Positions 30,001-41,528 of a stretch of DNA of 64,000 nucleotides are shown in pieces. How positions within the stretch are numbered: position 1 is the first letter of the stretch; every line of letters starts with the position of its first letter. Below the pieces are notes generated by a model. That model had not been told where the DNA came from. It did no database searches and saw nothing but the letters and a program-made list of their open reading frames with translations. Position numbers and translations under genes: made by a program. The stretch is taken from the NCBI GenBank assembly GCA_950097015.1, contig CATNEN010000038.1:1860001-1924000 (forward strand). Reading direction: 5' to 3'. The DNA is from Macrostomum hystrix (Eukaryota > Platyhelminthes > Macrostomidae).

Positions 30001-33000
30001 GCCGTCGACAGAGTCGAGCCCAACCACAGAAGCTAGCACAGTGACTGAAGAGTCTACGAACACGACGTCTGATGGCACGACTTTATCGACGACTGAGACG
30101 CCGTCGATAGAGACGAGCCCAACCACTGAAGCTAGCACAGTGACTGAAGAGTCTGCGACCACGACGGAAGGCACGACTTCATCGACGACTGAGACGCCGT
30201 CGATAGAGTCGAGCCCAACCACTGAAGCTAGCACAGTGACTGAAGAGTCTGCGACCACGACTGAAGGCACGACTTCATCGACGACTGAGACGCCGTCGAC
30301 AGAGTCGAGCCCAACCACAGAAGCTAGCACAGTGACTGAAGAGGCTGCGACCACGACTGAAGGCACGACTTCATCGACGACTGAGACGCCGTCGATAGAG
30401 TCGAGCCCAACCACAGAAGCTAGCACAGTGACTGAAGAGTCTGCGACCACGACTGAAGGCACGACTTCATCGACGACTGAGAAGCCGTCCACAGAGTCGA
30501 GCCCAACCACAGAAGCTAGCACAGTGACTGAAGAGTATACGAACACGACGTCTGATGGCACGACTTTATCGACGACTGAGACGCCGTCCACAGAGTCGAG
30601 CCCAACCACTGAAGCTAGCACAGTGACTGAAGAGTCTGCGACCACGACTGAAGGCACGACTTCATCGACGACTGAGACGCCGTCAATAGAGTCGAGCCCA
30701 ACCACAGAAGCTAGCACAGTGACTGAAGAGTCTGCGACCACGACTGAAGGCACGACTTCATCGACGACTGAGACGCCGTCGACAGAGTCGAGCCCAACCA
30801 CAGAAGCTAGCACAGTGACTGAAGAGTCTGCGACCACGACGGAAGGCACGACTTCATCGACGACTGAGACGCCGTCGATAGAGTCGAGCCCAACCACTGA
30901 AGCTAGCACAGTGACTGAAGAGTCTGCGACCACGACGTCTAAAGGCACGACTTCATCGACGACTGAGACGCCGTCGACAGAGTCGAGCCCAACCACAGAA
31001 GCTAGCACAGTGACTGAAGAGTCTGCGACCACGACGTCTAAAGGCACGAGTTCATCGACGACTGAGACGCCGTCGATAGAGTCGAGCCCAACCACTGAAG
31101 CTAGCACAGTGACTGAAGAGTCTGCGACCACGACTGAAGGCACGACTTCATCGACGACTGAGACGCCGTCGACAGAGTCGAGCCCAACCACAGAAGCTAG
31201 CACAGTGACTGAAGAGTCTGCGACCACGACTGAAGGCACGACTTCATCGACGACGGAGACGTCGTCGATAGAGTCGAGCCCAACCACAGAAGCTAGCACA
31301 GTGACTGAAGAGTCTGCGACCACGACTGAAGGCACGACTTCATCGACGACTGAGACGCCGTCAATAGAGTCGAGCCCAACCACAGAAGCTAGCACAGTGA
31401 CTGAAGAGGCTGCGACCACGACTGAAGGCACGACTTCATCGACGACTGAGACGCCGTCGATAGAGTCGAGCCCAACCACAGAAGCTAGCACAGTGACTGA
31501 AGAGTCTGCGACCACGACTGAAGGCACGACTTCATCGACGACTGAGACGCCATCAATAGAGTCGAGCCCAACCACTGAAGCTAGCACAGTGACTGAAGAG
31601 TCTGCGACCACGACTGAAGGCACGACTTCATCGACGACTGAGACGCCGTCGACAGAGTCGAGCCCAACCACAGAAGCTAGCACAGTGACTGAAGAGTCTG
31701 CGACCACGACGGAAGGCACGACTTCATCGACGACTGAGACGCCGTCGATAGAGTCGAGCCCAACCACTGAAGCTAGCACAGTGACTGAAGAGTCTGCGAC
31801 CACGACGTCTAAAGGCACGACTTCATCGACGACTGAGACGCCGTCGACAGAGTCGAGCCCAACCACAGAAGCTAGCACAGTGACTGAAGAGTCTGCGACC
31901 ACGACTGAAGGCACGACTTCATCGACGACTGAGACGCCGTCGACAGAGTCGAGCCCAACCACAGAAGCTAGCACAGTGACTGAAGAGTCTGCGACCACGA
32001 CGGAAGGCACGACTTCATCGACGACTGAGACGCCGTCGATAGAGTCGAGCCCAACCACAGAAGCTAGCACAGTGACTGAAGAGTCTGCGACCACGACGTC
32101 TGATGGCACGACTTCATCGACGACTGAGAAGCCGTCCACAGAGTCGAGTCCAACCACAGAAGCTAGCACAGTGACTGAAGAGTATACGAACACGACGTCT
32201 GATGGCACGACTTTATCGACGACTGAGACGCCGTCCACAGAGTCGAGCCCAACCACTGAAGCTAGCACAGTGACTGAAGAGTCTGCGACCACGACTGAAG
32301 GCACGACTTTATCGACGACTGAGACGCCGTCCACAGAGTCGAGCTCAACCACTGAAGCTAGCACAGTGACTGAAGAGTCTGCGACCACGACTGAAGGCAC
32401 GACTTCATCGACGACTGAGACACCGTCGACAGAGTCGAGCCCGACCACAGAAGCTAGCACAGTGACTGAAGAGTCTACGAACACGACGTCTGAAGGCACG
32501 ACTTCATCGACGACTGAGACGCCATCGATAGAGTCGAGCCCAACCACAGAAGCTAGCACAGTGACTGAAGAGTCTGCGACCACGACGTCTAAAGGCACGA
32601 CTTCATCGACGACTGAGACGCCGTCGACAGAGTCGAGCCCAACCACAGAAGCTAGCACAGTGACTGAAGAGTCTGCGACCACGACTGAAGGCACGACTTC
32701 ATCGACGACTGAGACGCCGTCGACAGAGTCGAGCCCAACCACAGAAGCTAGCACAGTGACTGAAGAGTCTGCGACCACGACTGAAGGCACGACTTTATCG
32801 ACCACTGAGACGCCGTCGATAGAGTCGAGCCCAACCACTGAAGCTAGCACAGTGACTGAAGAGTCTGCGACCACGACTGAAGGCTCGACTTTATCGACGA
32901 CTGAGACGCCGTCCACAGAGTCGAGCTCAACCACTGAAGCTAGCACAGTGACTGAAGAGTCTGCGACCACGGCTGAAGGCACGACTTCATCGACGACTGA

Positions 33001-36000
33001 GACACCGTCGACAGAGTCGAGCCCGACCACAGAAGCTAGCACAGTGACTGAAGAGTCTACGAACACGACGTCTAATGGCACGACTTTATCGACGACTGAG
33101 ACGCCGTCGATAGAGTCGAGCCCAACCACAGAAGCTAGCACAGTGACTGAAGAGTCTGCGACCACGACGTCTAAAGGCACGACTTCATCGACGACTGAGA
33201 CGCCGTCCACAGAGTCGAGCCCAACCACTGAAGCTAGCACAGTGACTGAAGAGTCTGCGACCACGACTGAAGGCACGACTTCATCGACGACTGAGACGCC
33301 GTCGACAGAGTCGAGCCCAACCACAGAAGCTAGCACAGTGACTGAAGAGTCTGCGACCACGACTGAAGGCACGACTTCATCGACGACTGAGACGCCGTCG
33401 ACAGAGTCGAGCCCAACCACAGAAGCTAGCACAGTGACTGAAGAGTCTGCGACCACGACGGAAGGCACGACTTCATCGACGACTGAGACGCCGTCGATAG
33501 AGTCGAGCCCAACCACTGAAGCTAGCACAGTGACTGAAGAGTCTGCGACCACGACGTCTAAAGGCACGACTTCATCGACGACTGAGACGCCGTCGACAGA
33601 GTCGAGCCCAACCACAGAAGCTAGCACAGTGACTGAAGAGTCTGCGACCACGACTGAAGGCACGACTTCATCGACGACTGAGACGCCGTCGATAGAGTCG
33701 AGCCCAACCACAGAAGCTAGCACAGTGACTGAAGAGTCTGCGACCACGACTGAAGGCACGACTTCATCGACGACTGAGACGCCGTCGACAGAGTCGAGCC
33801 CAACCACAGAAGCTAGCACAGTGACTGAAGAGTCTGCGACCACGACTGAAGGCACGACTTTATCGACCACTGAGACGCCGTCGATAGAGTCGAGCCCAAC
33901 CACTGAAGCTAGCACAGTGACTGAAGAGTCTGCGACCACGACGGAAGGCACGACTTTATCGACGACTGAGACGCCGTCGATAGAGTCGAGCCCAACCACA
34001 GAAGCTAGCACAGTGACTGAAGAGGCTGCGACCACGACTGAAGGCACGACTTCATCGACGACTGAGACGCCGTCGATAGAGTCGAGCCCAACCACAGAAG
34101 CTAGCACAGTGACTGAAGAGTCTGCGACCACGACTGAAGGCACGACTTCATCGACGACTGAGACGCCATCAATAGAGTCGAGCCCAACCACTGAAGCTAG
34201 CACAGTGACTGAAGAGTCTGCGACCACGACTGAAGGCACGACTTCATCGACGACTGAGACGCCGTCGACAGAGTCGAGCCCAACCACAGAAGCTAGCACA
34301 GTGACTGAAGAGTCTGCGACCACGACGGAAGGCACGACTTCATCGACGACTGAGACGCCGTCGATAGAGTCGAGCCCAACCACTGAAGCTAGCACAGTGA
34401 CTGAAGAGTCTGCGACCACGACGTCTAAAGGCACGACTTTATCGACGACTGAGACGCCGTCGATAGAGTCGAGCCCAACCACTGAAGCTAGCACAGTGAC
34501 TGAAGAGTCTGCGACCACGACGTCTAAAGGCACGACTTCATCGACGACTGAGACGCCGTCGACAGAGTCGAGCCCAACCACAGAAGCTAGCACAGTGACT
34601 GAAGAGTCTGCGACCACGACTGAAGGCACGACTTCATCGACGACTGAGACGCCGTCGACAGAGTCGAGCCCGACCACAGAAGCTAGCACAGTGACTGAAG
34701 AGTCTACGAACACGACGTCTGAAGGCACGACTTCATCGACGACTGAGACGCCATCGATAGAGTCGAGCCCAACCACAGAAGCTAGCACAGTGACTGAAGA
34801 GTCTGCGACCACGACGTCTAAAGGCACGACTTTATCGACGACTGAGACGCCGTCGACAGAGTCGAGCCCAACCACAGAAGCTAGCACAGTGACTGAAGAG
34901 TCGGCGACCACGACTGAAGGCACGACTTCATCGACGACTGAGACGCCGTCGATAGAGTCGAGCCCAACCACAGAAGCTAGCACAGTGACTGAAGAGTCTG
35001 CGACCACGACTGAAGGCACGACTTCATCGACGACTGAGACACCGTCGACAGAGTCGAGCCCGACCACAGAAGCTAGCACAGTGACTGAAGAGTCTACGAA
35101 CACGACGTCTGAAGGCACGACTTCATCGACGACTGAGACGCCATCGATAGAGTCGAGCCCAACCACTGAAGCTAGCACAGTGACTGAAGAGTCTGCGACC
35201 ACGACGTCTAAAGGCACGACTTTATCGACGACTGAGACGCCGTCGACAGAGTCGAGCCCAACCACAGAAGCTAGCACAGTGACTGAAGAGTCGGCGACCA
35301 CGACTGAAGGCACGACTTCATCGACGACTGAGACGCCGTCGATAGAGTCGAGCCCAACCACAGAAGCTAGCACAGTGACTGAAGAGTCTGCGACCACGAC
35401 TGAAGGCACGACTTCATCGACGACTGAGACGCCGTCGACAGAGTCGAGCCCAACCACAGAAGCTAGCACAGTGACTGAAGAGTCTGCGACCACGACTGAA
35501 GGCACGACTTTATCAACCACTGAGACGCCGTCGATAGAGTCGAGCCCAACCACTGAAGCTAGCACAGTGACTGAAGAGTCTGCGACCACGACTGAAGGCT
35601 CGACTTTATCGACGACTGAGACGCCGTCCACAGAGTCGAGCCCAACCACTGAAGCTAGCACAGTGACTGAAGAGTCTGCGACCACGACTGAAGGCACGAC
35701 TTCATCGACGACTGAGACACCGTCGACAGAGTCGAGCCCAACCACAGAAGCTAGCACAGTGACTGAAGAGTCTGCGACCACGACTGAAGGCACGACTTCA
35801 TCGACGACTGAGACGCCGTCCACAGAGTCGAGCCCAACCACAGAAGCTAGCACAGTGACTGAAGAGTCTGCGACCACGACGGAAGGCACGACTTCATCGA
35901 CGACTGAGACGCCGTCGATGGAGTCGAGCCCAACCACTGAAGCTAGCACAGTGACTGAAGAGTCTGCGACCACGACGTCTAAAGGCACGACTTCATCGAC

Positions 36001-39000
36001 GACTGAGACGCCGTCGACAGAGTCGAGCCCAACCACAGAAGCTAGCACAGTGACTGAAGAGTCTGCGACCACGACTGAAGGCACGACTTCATCGACGACT
36101 GAGACGCCGTCGATAGAGTCGAGCCCAACCACAGAAGCTAGCACAGTGACTGAAGAGTCTGCGGCCACGACTGAAGGCACGACTTCATCGACGACTGAGA
36201 CGCCGTCGACAGAGTCGAGCCCAACCACAGAAGCTAGCACAGTGACTGAAGAGTCTGCGACCACGACTGAAGGCACGACTTTATCGACCACTGAGACGCC
36301 GTCGATAGAGTCGAGCCCAACCACTGAAGCTAGCACAGTGACTGAAGAGTCTGCGACCACGACGGAAGGCACGACTTTATCGACGACTGAGACGCCGTCG
36401 ATAGAGTCGAGCCCAACCACAGAAGCTAGCACAGTGACTGAAGAGGCTGCGACCACGACTGAAGGCACGACTTCATCGACGACTGAGACGCCGTCGATAG
36501 AGTCGAGCCCAACCACAGAAGCTAGCACAGTGACTGAAGAGTCTGCGACCACGACTGAAGGCACGACTTCATCGACGACTGAGACGCCATCAATAGAGTC
36601 GAGCCCAACCACTGAAGCTAGCACAGTGACTGAAGAGTCTGCGACCACGACTGAAGGCACGACTTCATCGACGACTGAGACGCCGTCGACAGAGTCGAGC
36701 CCAACCACAGAAGCTAGCACAGTGACTGAAGAGTCTGCGACCACGACGGAAGGCACGACTTCATCGACGACTGAGACGCCGTCGATAGAGTCGAGCCCAA
36801 CCACTGAAGCTAGCACAGTGACTGAAGAGTCTGCGACCACGACGTCTAAAGGCACGACTTCATCGACGACTGAGACGCCGTCGACAGAGTCGAGCCCAAC
36901 CACAGAAGCTAGCACAGTGACTGAAGAGTCTGCGACCACGACTGAAGGCACGACTTCATCGACGACTGAGACGCCGTCGACAGAGTCGAGCCCAACCACA
37001 GAAGCTAGCACAGTGACTGAAGAGTCTGCGACCACGACGGAAGGCACGACTTCATCGACGACTGAGACGCCGTCGATAGAGTCGAGCCCAACCACAGAAG
37101 CTAGCACAGTGACTGAAGAGTCTGCGACCACGACGTCTGATGGCACGACTTCATCGACGACTGAGAAGCCGTCCACAGAGTCGATTCCAACCACAGAAGC
37201 TAGCACAGTGACTGAAGAGTATACGAACACGACGTCTGATGGCACGACTTTATCGACGACTGAGACGCCGTCCACAGAGTCGAGCCCAACCACTGAAGCT
37301 AGCACAGTGACTGAAGAGTCTGCGACCACGACTGAAGGCACGACTTTATCGACGACTGAGACGCCGTCCACAGAGTCGAGCTCAACCACTGAAGCTAGCA
37401 CAGTGACTGAAGAGTCTGCGACCACGACTGAAGGCACGACTTCATCGACGACTGAGACACCGTCGACAGAGTCGAGCCCGACCACAGAAGCTAGCACAGT
37501 GACTGAAGAGTCTACGAACACGACGTCTGAAGGCACGACTTCATCGACGACTGAGACGCCATCGATAGAGTCGAGCCCAACCACAGAAGCTAGCACAGTG
37601 ACTGAAGAGTCTGCGACCACGACGTCTAAAGGCACGACTTTATCGACGACTGAGACGCCGTCGACAGAGTCGAGCCCAACCACAGAAGCTAGCACAGTGA
37701 CTGAAGAGTCGGCGACCACGACTGAAGGCACGACTTCATCGACGACTGAGACGCCGTCGATAGAGTCGAGCCCAACCACAGAAGCTAGCACAGTGACTGA
37801 AGAGTCTGCGACCACGACTGAAGGCACGACTTCATCGACGACTGAGACGCCGTCGACAGAGTCGAGCCCAACCACAGAAGCTAGCACAGTGACTGAAGAG
37901 TCTGCGACCACGACTGAAGGCACGACTTTATCGACCACTGAGACGCCGTCGATAGAGTCGAGCCCAACCACTGAAGCTAGCACAGTGACTGAAGAGTCTG
38001 CGACCACGACTGAAGGCTCGACTTTATCGACGACTGAGACGCCGTCCACAGAGTCGAGCTCAACCACTGAAGCTAGCACAGTGACTGAAGAGTCTGCGAC
38101 CACGACTGAAGGCACGACTTCATCGACGACTGAGACACCGTCGACAGAGTCGAGCCCGACCACAGAAGCTAGCACAGTGACTGAAGAGTCTACGAACACG
38201 ACGTCTAATGGCACGACTTTATCGACGACTGAGACGCCGTCGATAGAGTCGAGCCCAACCACAGAAGCTAGCACAGTGACTGAAGAGTCTGCGACCACGA
38301 CGTCTAAAGGCACGACTTCATCGACGACTGAGACGCCGTCCACAGAGTCGAGCCCAACCACTGAAGCTAGCACAGTGACTGAAGAGTCTGCGACCACGAC
38401 TGAAGGCACGACTTCATCGACGACTGAGACGCCGTCGACAGAGTCGAGCCCAACCACAGAAGCTAGCACAGTGACTGAAGAGTCTGCGACCACGACTGAA
38501 GGCACGACTTCATCGACGACTGAGACGCCGTCGACAGAGTCGAGCCCAACCACAGAAGCTAGCACAGTGACTGAAGAGTCTGCGACCACGACGGAAGGCA
38601 CGACTTCATCGACGACTGAGACGCCGTCGATAGAGTCGAGCCCAACCACTGAAGCTAGCACAGTGACTGAAGAGTCTGCGACCACGACGTCTAAAGGCAC
38701 GACTTCATCGACGACTGAGACGCCGTCGACAGAGTCGAGCCCAACCACAGAAGCTAGCACAGTGACTGAAGAGTCTGCGACCACGACTGAAGGCACGACT
38801 TCATCGACGACTGAGAAGCCGTCCACAGAGTCGAGCCCAACCACAGAAGCTAGCACAGTGACTGAAGAGTATACGAACACGACGTCTGATGGCACGACTT
38901 TATCGACGACTGAGACGCCGTCCACAGAGTCGAGCCCAACCACTGAAGCTAGCACAGTGACTGAAGAGTCTGCGACCACGACTGAAGGCACGACTTCATC

Positions 39001-39785
39001 GACGACTGAGACGCCGTCGACAGAGTCGAGCCCAACCACAGAAGCTAGCACAGTGACTGAAGAGTCTGCGACCACGACTGAAGGCACGACTTTATCGACC
39101 ACTGAGACGCCGTCGATAGAGTCGAGCCCAACCACTGAAGCTAGCACAGTGACTGAAGAGTCTGCGACCACGACGGAAGGCACGACTTTATCGACGACTG
39201 AGACGCCGTCGATAGAGTCGAGCCCAACCACAGAAGCTAGCACAGTGACTGAAGAGTCTGCGACCACGACGTCTGATGGCACGACTTCATCGACGACTGA
39301 GACGCCGTCCACAGAGTCGAGCCCAACCACAGAAGCTAGCACAGTGACTGAAGAGTCTGCGACCACGACGTCTGATGGCACGACTTCATCGACGACTGAG
39401 ACGCCGTCGACAGAGTCGAGACTAACCACAGAAGCTAGCACAGTGACTGAAGAGTCTGCGACCACGACTGAAGGCACGACTTCATCGACGACTGAGACGC
39501 CGTCGATAGAGTCGAGCCCAACCACAGAAGCTAGCACAGTGACTGAAGAGTCTGTGACCACGACGTCTGATGGCACGACTTCATCGACGACTGAGACGCC
39601 GTCGACAGAGTCGAGACTAACCACAGAAGCTAGCACAGTGACTGAAGAGTCTGCGACCACGACGTCTGATTGCACGACTGCATCGACTACTGAGGCGCCG
39701 TCGTCTAAGACGTCTCAGGCTACGACTAGGGATTTTAGTACTGAGTCGACTACACATCGTGTCGTTGAGTCTTCAATGCCGTCCT
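2..39785 (+). CDS. Giant membrane mucin, repeat exon (5' end outside window)
   Basis: One frame is open from base 2 without a stop for 13,261 codons, so the gene begins upstream. The first in-frame GTG at position 50 is a repeat codon, not a start. The exon encodes about 400 tandem units. The constant half reads TETPSTESSPTTEASTVTEE and the variable half resembles SATTTEGTTSST. About 63% of a unit is Ser or Thr, with Pro, and Glu is the main charged residue, the composition of a heavily O-glycosylated, negatively charged mucin. No globular domain is visible inside the array. The last units are degenerate (PSTESRLTT, SDCTTASTTEAP), then come about 25 non-repeat residues before a donor at T|GTACGT. 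This donor joins in phase 1 to an exon coding for a transmembrane segment, so I infer a cell-surface mucin. Frames 1 and 3 contain stops in every unit (for example gac-TGA), so the reading frame is unambiguous. No family beyond mucin-like is recognisable. Confidence 0.9.
61..4340 (+). repeat. Higher-order duplication, offset 3003 bp
   Basis: The unit order at about 61-1340 recurs at about 3064-4340. Marker variants match at the same spacing: GAGTATACG at 155 and 3158, and GCACAGTTAC at 921 and 3924. Inside each copy a four-unit block of 390 bp is itself doubled (155 and 545; 3158 and 3548). Confidence 0.8.
3720..8390 (+). repeat. Higher-order tandem duplication, 2322-bp unit, two copies
   Basis: Rare variants recur exactly 2322 bp apart: TCTAAAGG at 3761 and 6083, TCTGCGGCC at 3941 and 6263, GAAGACACG at 4730 and 7052, and CGTGGATAG (a Ser-to-Trp change) at 4761 and 7083. 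Each copy holds about 24 basic units. One private difference is GAGGCT against GAAGCT near 4691. Confidence 0.88.
10236..24605 (+). repeat. Higher-order tandem duplication, 7185-bp unit, two copies
   Basis: Marker variants recur at exactly 7185 bp: GTGTCTACG at 11303 and 18488 and at 13730 and 20915, GAAAAGTCTG at 11786 and 18971, AACATGACG at 13541 and 20726, and AGTCAAGCCG at 16791 and 23976. The two copies meet near 17420-17470, where the downstream neighbours change. Within each copy the GTGTCTACG block is repeated again with a 2427-bp offset; a further copy lies at 8681. Confidence 0.9.
23730..27245 (+). repeat. Higher-order tandem duplication, 1752-bp unit, two copies
   Basis: Markers at 1752-bp spacing include AGTCAAGCCG at 23976 and 25728, GCAACCAAGACG at 24119 and 25871, and AGCCCAATCA at 25151 and 26903. 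The copies differ at a few sites, such as TCTGTTGGC (Val) near 25201 and ACAGGAGCT (Gly) near 25455. Confidence 0.85.
28900..38860 (+). repeat. Dispersed higher-order copies, offsets 3099 and 5037 bp
   Basis: A block marked by AGCCGTCC (Thr to Lys) and GAGCTCAACC (Pro to Ser) occurs at 29031/29242, 32130/32341 and 37167/37378. The second offset becomes 5133 bp for the next GAGCTC pair (32923 and 38056), showing gain or loss of one 96-bp unit between copies. Confidence 0.8.
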
Positions 39786-39854
39786 GTACGTTTTTTTTAT
39801 TGAAATTAGGGTAATAATTTCTAGATGTTAATAGTGTTTTCTTTTTTCTTTCAG
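39786..39854 (+). other. Intron of mucin gene (69 bp)
   Basis: GT at 39786 and AG at 39853-39854 are preceded by a T-rich tract. It is phase 1 and contains an in-frame stop, so reading through it would remove the membrane anchor. Confidence 0.78.
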
Positions 39855-39939
39855 GGCTTGTTGGATCAATCGCATCCATAGTTGCTGCGGTCGTTGTTGT
39901 TCCACTTTTGACTTTGGGCGTGATTTTTTACAGGCAGAG
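39855..39939 (+). CDS. Mucin gene, transmembrane exon
   Basis: This 85-bp exon is bounded by a pyrimidine-rich acceptor (ctttcag|GGC) and a donor (CAGAG|gtatga). Joined in phase 1 to the repeat exon, it reads W-L-V, then GSIASIVAAVVVVPLLTLG, then VIFYRQ. That is one hydrophobic helix of about 24 residues followed by basic Arg residues, as expected for a type I membrane protein with the cytoplasmic side C-terminal. No SEA or EGF-like domain lies between the repeats and this helix in the visible exons. Continuing the repeat exon into the intron instead would give a short tail (CTFFLLKLG) ending at 39814, which I regard as intron read-through. Confidence 0.8.
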
Positions 39940-40626
39940 GTATGAAAAAATTTGTCTGGCAGTTAGTTGTGATTGTTTTTCTAACAATTGAACTATTAAG
40001 CCATTTTGTCGCCTTTGGGAATTAGGGAACTAATAATTTGGGAACCCTTTTTGAATTTTTTGGGCTGGGCCTGAATGCTTACAGCTTTCGGTGGTTATCG
40101 ATCGGTTGACAGACTAGGCGATGGTGTTCTGTGCTGTGTACTGTACAGTGTAGTGTGTACTGTGGTTGACTAGCGCCTAATATTCAGGCTTAATATGTAA
40201 AGATATTTGCGTTTGGATGTCTATTATGGCCTAGTTGCACCTGTTGTAGCCCTTGGAGGAACTGCAGTCCGTCTTGATATGTCAGACGGTGATGATGCAG
40301 TTACATTCGGGTGACATGCTGATAAATTTTGATGGCCTGGCAAGGCCGCACTGAGTCGCAGTGCTAATTCGTGAATTGCGGTGTATCATATACACTAGCG
40401 CTTATGTGAAAAATCCGACCTTCGGCCAGAACCATGGAATGTCTTGCCGGTCTGAAGATTTGGTGACTTGATTCTTGTTTCAGAAGATGCTCAAAAAAGT
40501 TGGCCTGGGCTGGGTTCTTGAGTTTCGTGTGCTTGCGTTGCTTCGTTCTGGTGCAGCACAAAATTGTCAGCGGGGGAATCTCTCCCTTTGGTAGTTCAAC
40601 TGTTAATGCAAATTAATTTATTTTAG
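39940..40626 (+). other. Intron of mucin gene (687 bp)
   Basis: It runs from donor gtatga at 39940 to acceptor ttttag ending at 40626. The stretch is AT-rich unique sequence. I see no additional exon, repeat or RNA gene in it. The short minus-strand ORF at 40364-40561 has no recognisable features. Confidence 0.65.
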
Positions 40627-40819
40627 ACTCGGTGGTGTGGATCTTCCGGCTTCGGCTGACCTTGAAGGCTCCCCGAGGGTGGCTTCTGAGTCCTCTCCAT
40701 CTAGCCCGGTTGAGATCTTGCGAGGCAGAGCTTCTTCAGAATTTTTCCAGCCTCACAATACTTACGGGACATTCGCATCGGACCCATCGGGGGTAGATGC
40801 TCATGTCTCGCATGTGTGA
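40627..40819 (+). CDS. Mucin gene, last exon: cytoplasmic tail and stop
   Basis: The acceptor tttattttag|ACTC at 40626/40627 supplies the last base of a split Arg codon (AG|A). The frame then stays open to TGA at 40817-40819, giving a 64-residue tail. The tail is Ser- and Pro-rich (SESSPSSPVEI) and carries one Tyr in a polar context (HNTYGTF) that could be a signalling or sorting site; this is only a suggestion. The phase agreement of both junctions is the main support. The mature protein visible in the window would be about 13,353 residues. Confidence 0.72.
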
Positions 40820-41528
40820 TGCATGATACTTTTTGGTATTTTGTATCTTCAATTTCCATGATTTCGATTTTTTTTGTTTTTAAGGTCTTGTTTCGATTTG
40901 ATATTATCAAAACAAATATTGCATAATAAGAAACCTTTTTTTTACTTTTCGTCAAGGGCTATTTATATGAAGTCGATATTCTACTGTTTGTACGTACTAT
41001 TCATTATATAATAGTTTTTATGCGCATATAAAATAATAAAATGTTGTTTGTACTCATGATTGGGGTCTTGGTGTCTCAATCTCACCTATCTCTCAATCCC
41101 ACCTATCTCTCAATCTCACCTATCTCTCAATCTCACCGATCTCTCAATCTCACCCATTCTGTCTGACCCATCTCTAACCATCTTCAATCTTTAAAATTAT
41201 AGATCTTGCTCAGAGCTGTTGGTAATTGACATCAAGTAATTTTTGACCGAAAAATTCGTTTTAAGAATATTCAGTCTTGGCCAACAACAAATTAATTTTA
41301 TAGTTTAGCTCGTAGCTTTTTAAAATGCATTCTCCTAGTTTTGTCTCTTTTAGCAATCATGCCTTTGTTTTTGGACTTTTGGTCTCAATAAAATAAAATA
41401 CGAGCGCCTGCCGCATTTTACCGATAAAAAGTGCAGATTTCACCGACGGACTGAGTGAAAATCAACTGGTAAATAATTCTTTGACGTGAGTACAATTTGT
41501 GCGGAGTTTGAGTTTAATGTGCCTTGAG
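40820..41528. other. Spacer between mucin gene and minus-strand SH3 gene
   Basis: AT-rich sequence, including the mucin 3' flank. Candidate plus-strand polyadenylation signals are AATAAA at 41035-41040 and again near 41388. A possible minus-strand ATTAAA at 41513-41518 lies just past the stop of the convergent gene. I see no coding sequence here. Confidence 0.5.
41074..41160 (+). repeat. Short 17-bp tandem repeat, about 5 copies
   Basis: CTCAATCTCACCTATCT repeats at 17-bp spacing with minor substitutions (CCC, CCG, CCC-ATT) and decays at the right edge. Confidence 0.8.

Larger units (their letters stand above)
1..39710 (+). repeat. Coding minisatellite, 96/99-bp unit, about 400 copies
   Basis: Successive GACTGAGACGCCGTC starts are 96 bp apart (for example 1 and 97). 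A second class is 99 bp because of one extra codon, TCT, giving T-S-D/K/E-G instead of T-E-G. Both lengths are multiples of three, so the frame survives every gain or loss of a unit. Most substitutions are shared by many units (ACAGAG/ATAGAG, TCATCG/TTATCG, GAAGGC/TCTAAAGGC), which indicates homogenisation by unequal exchange or gene conversion. Every unit carries GCTAGC. Confidence 0.95.
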
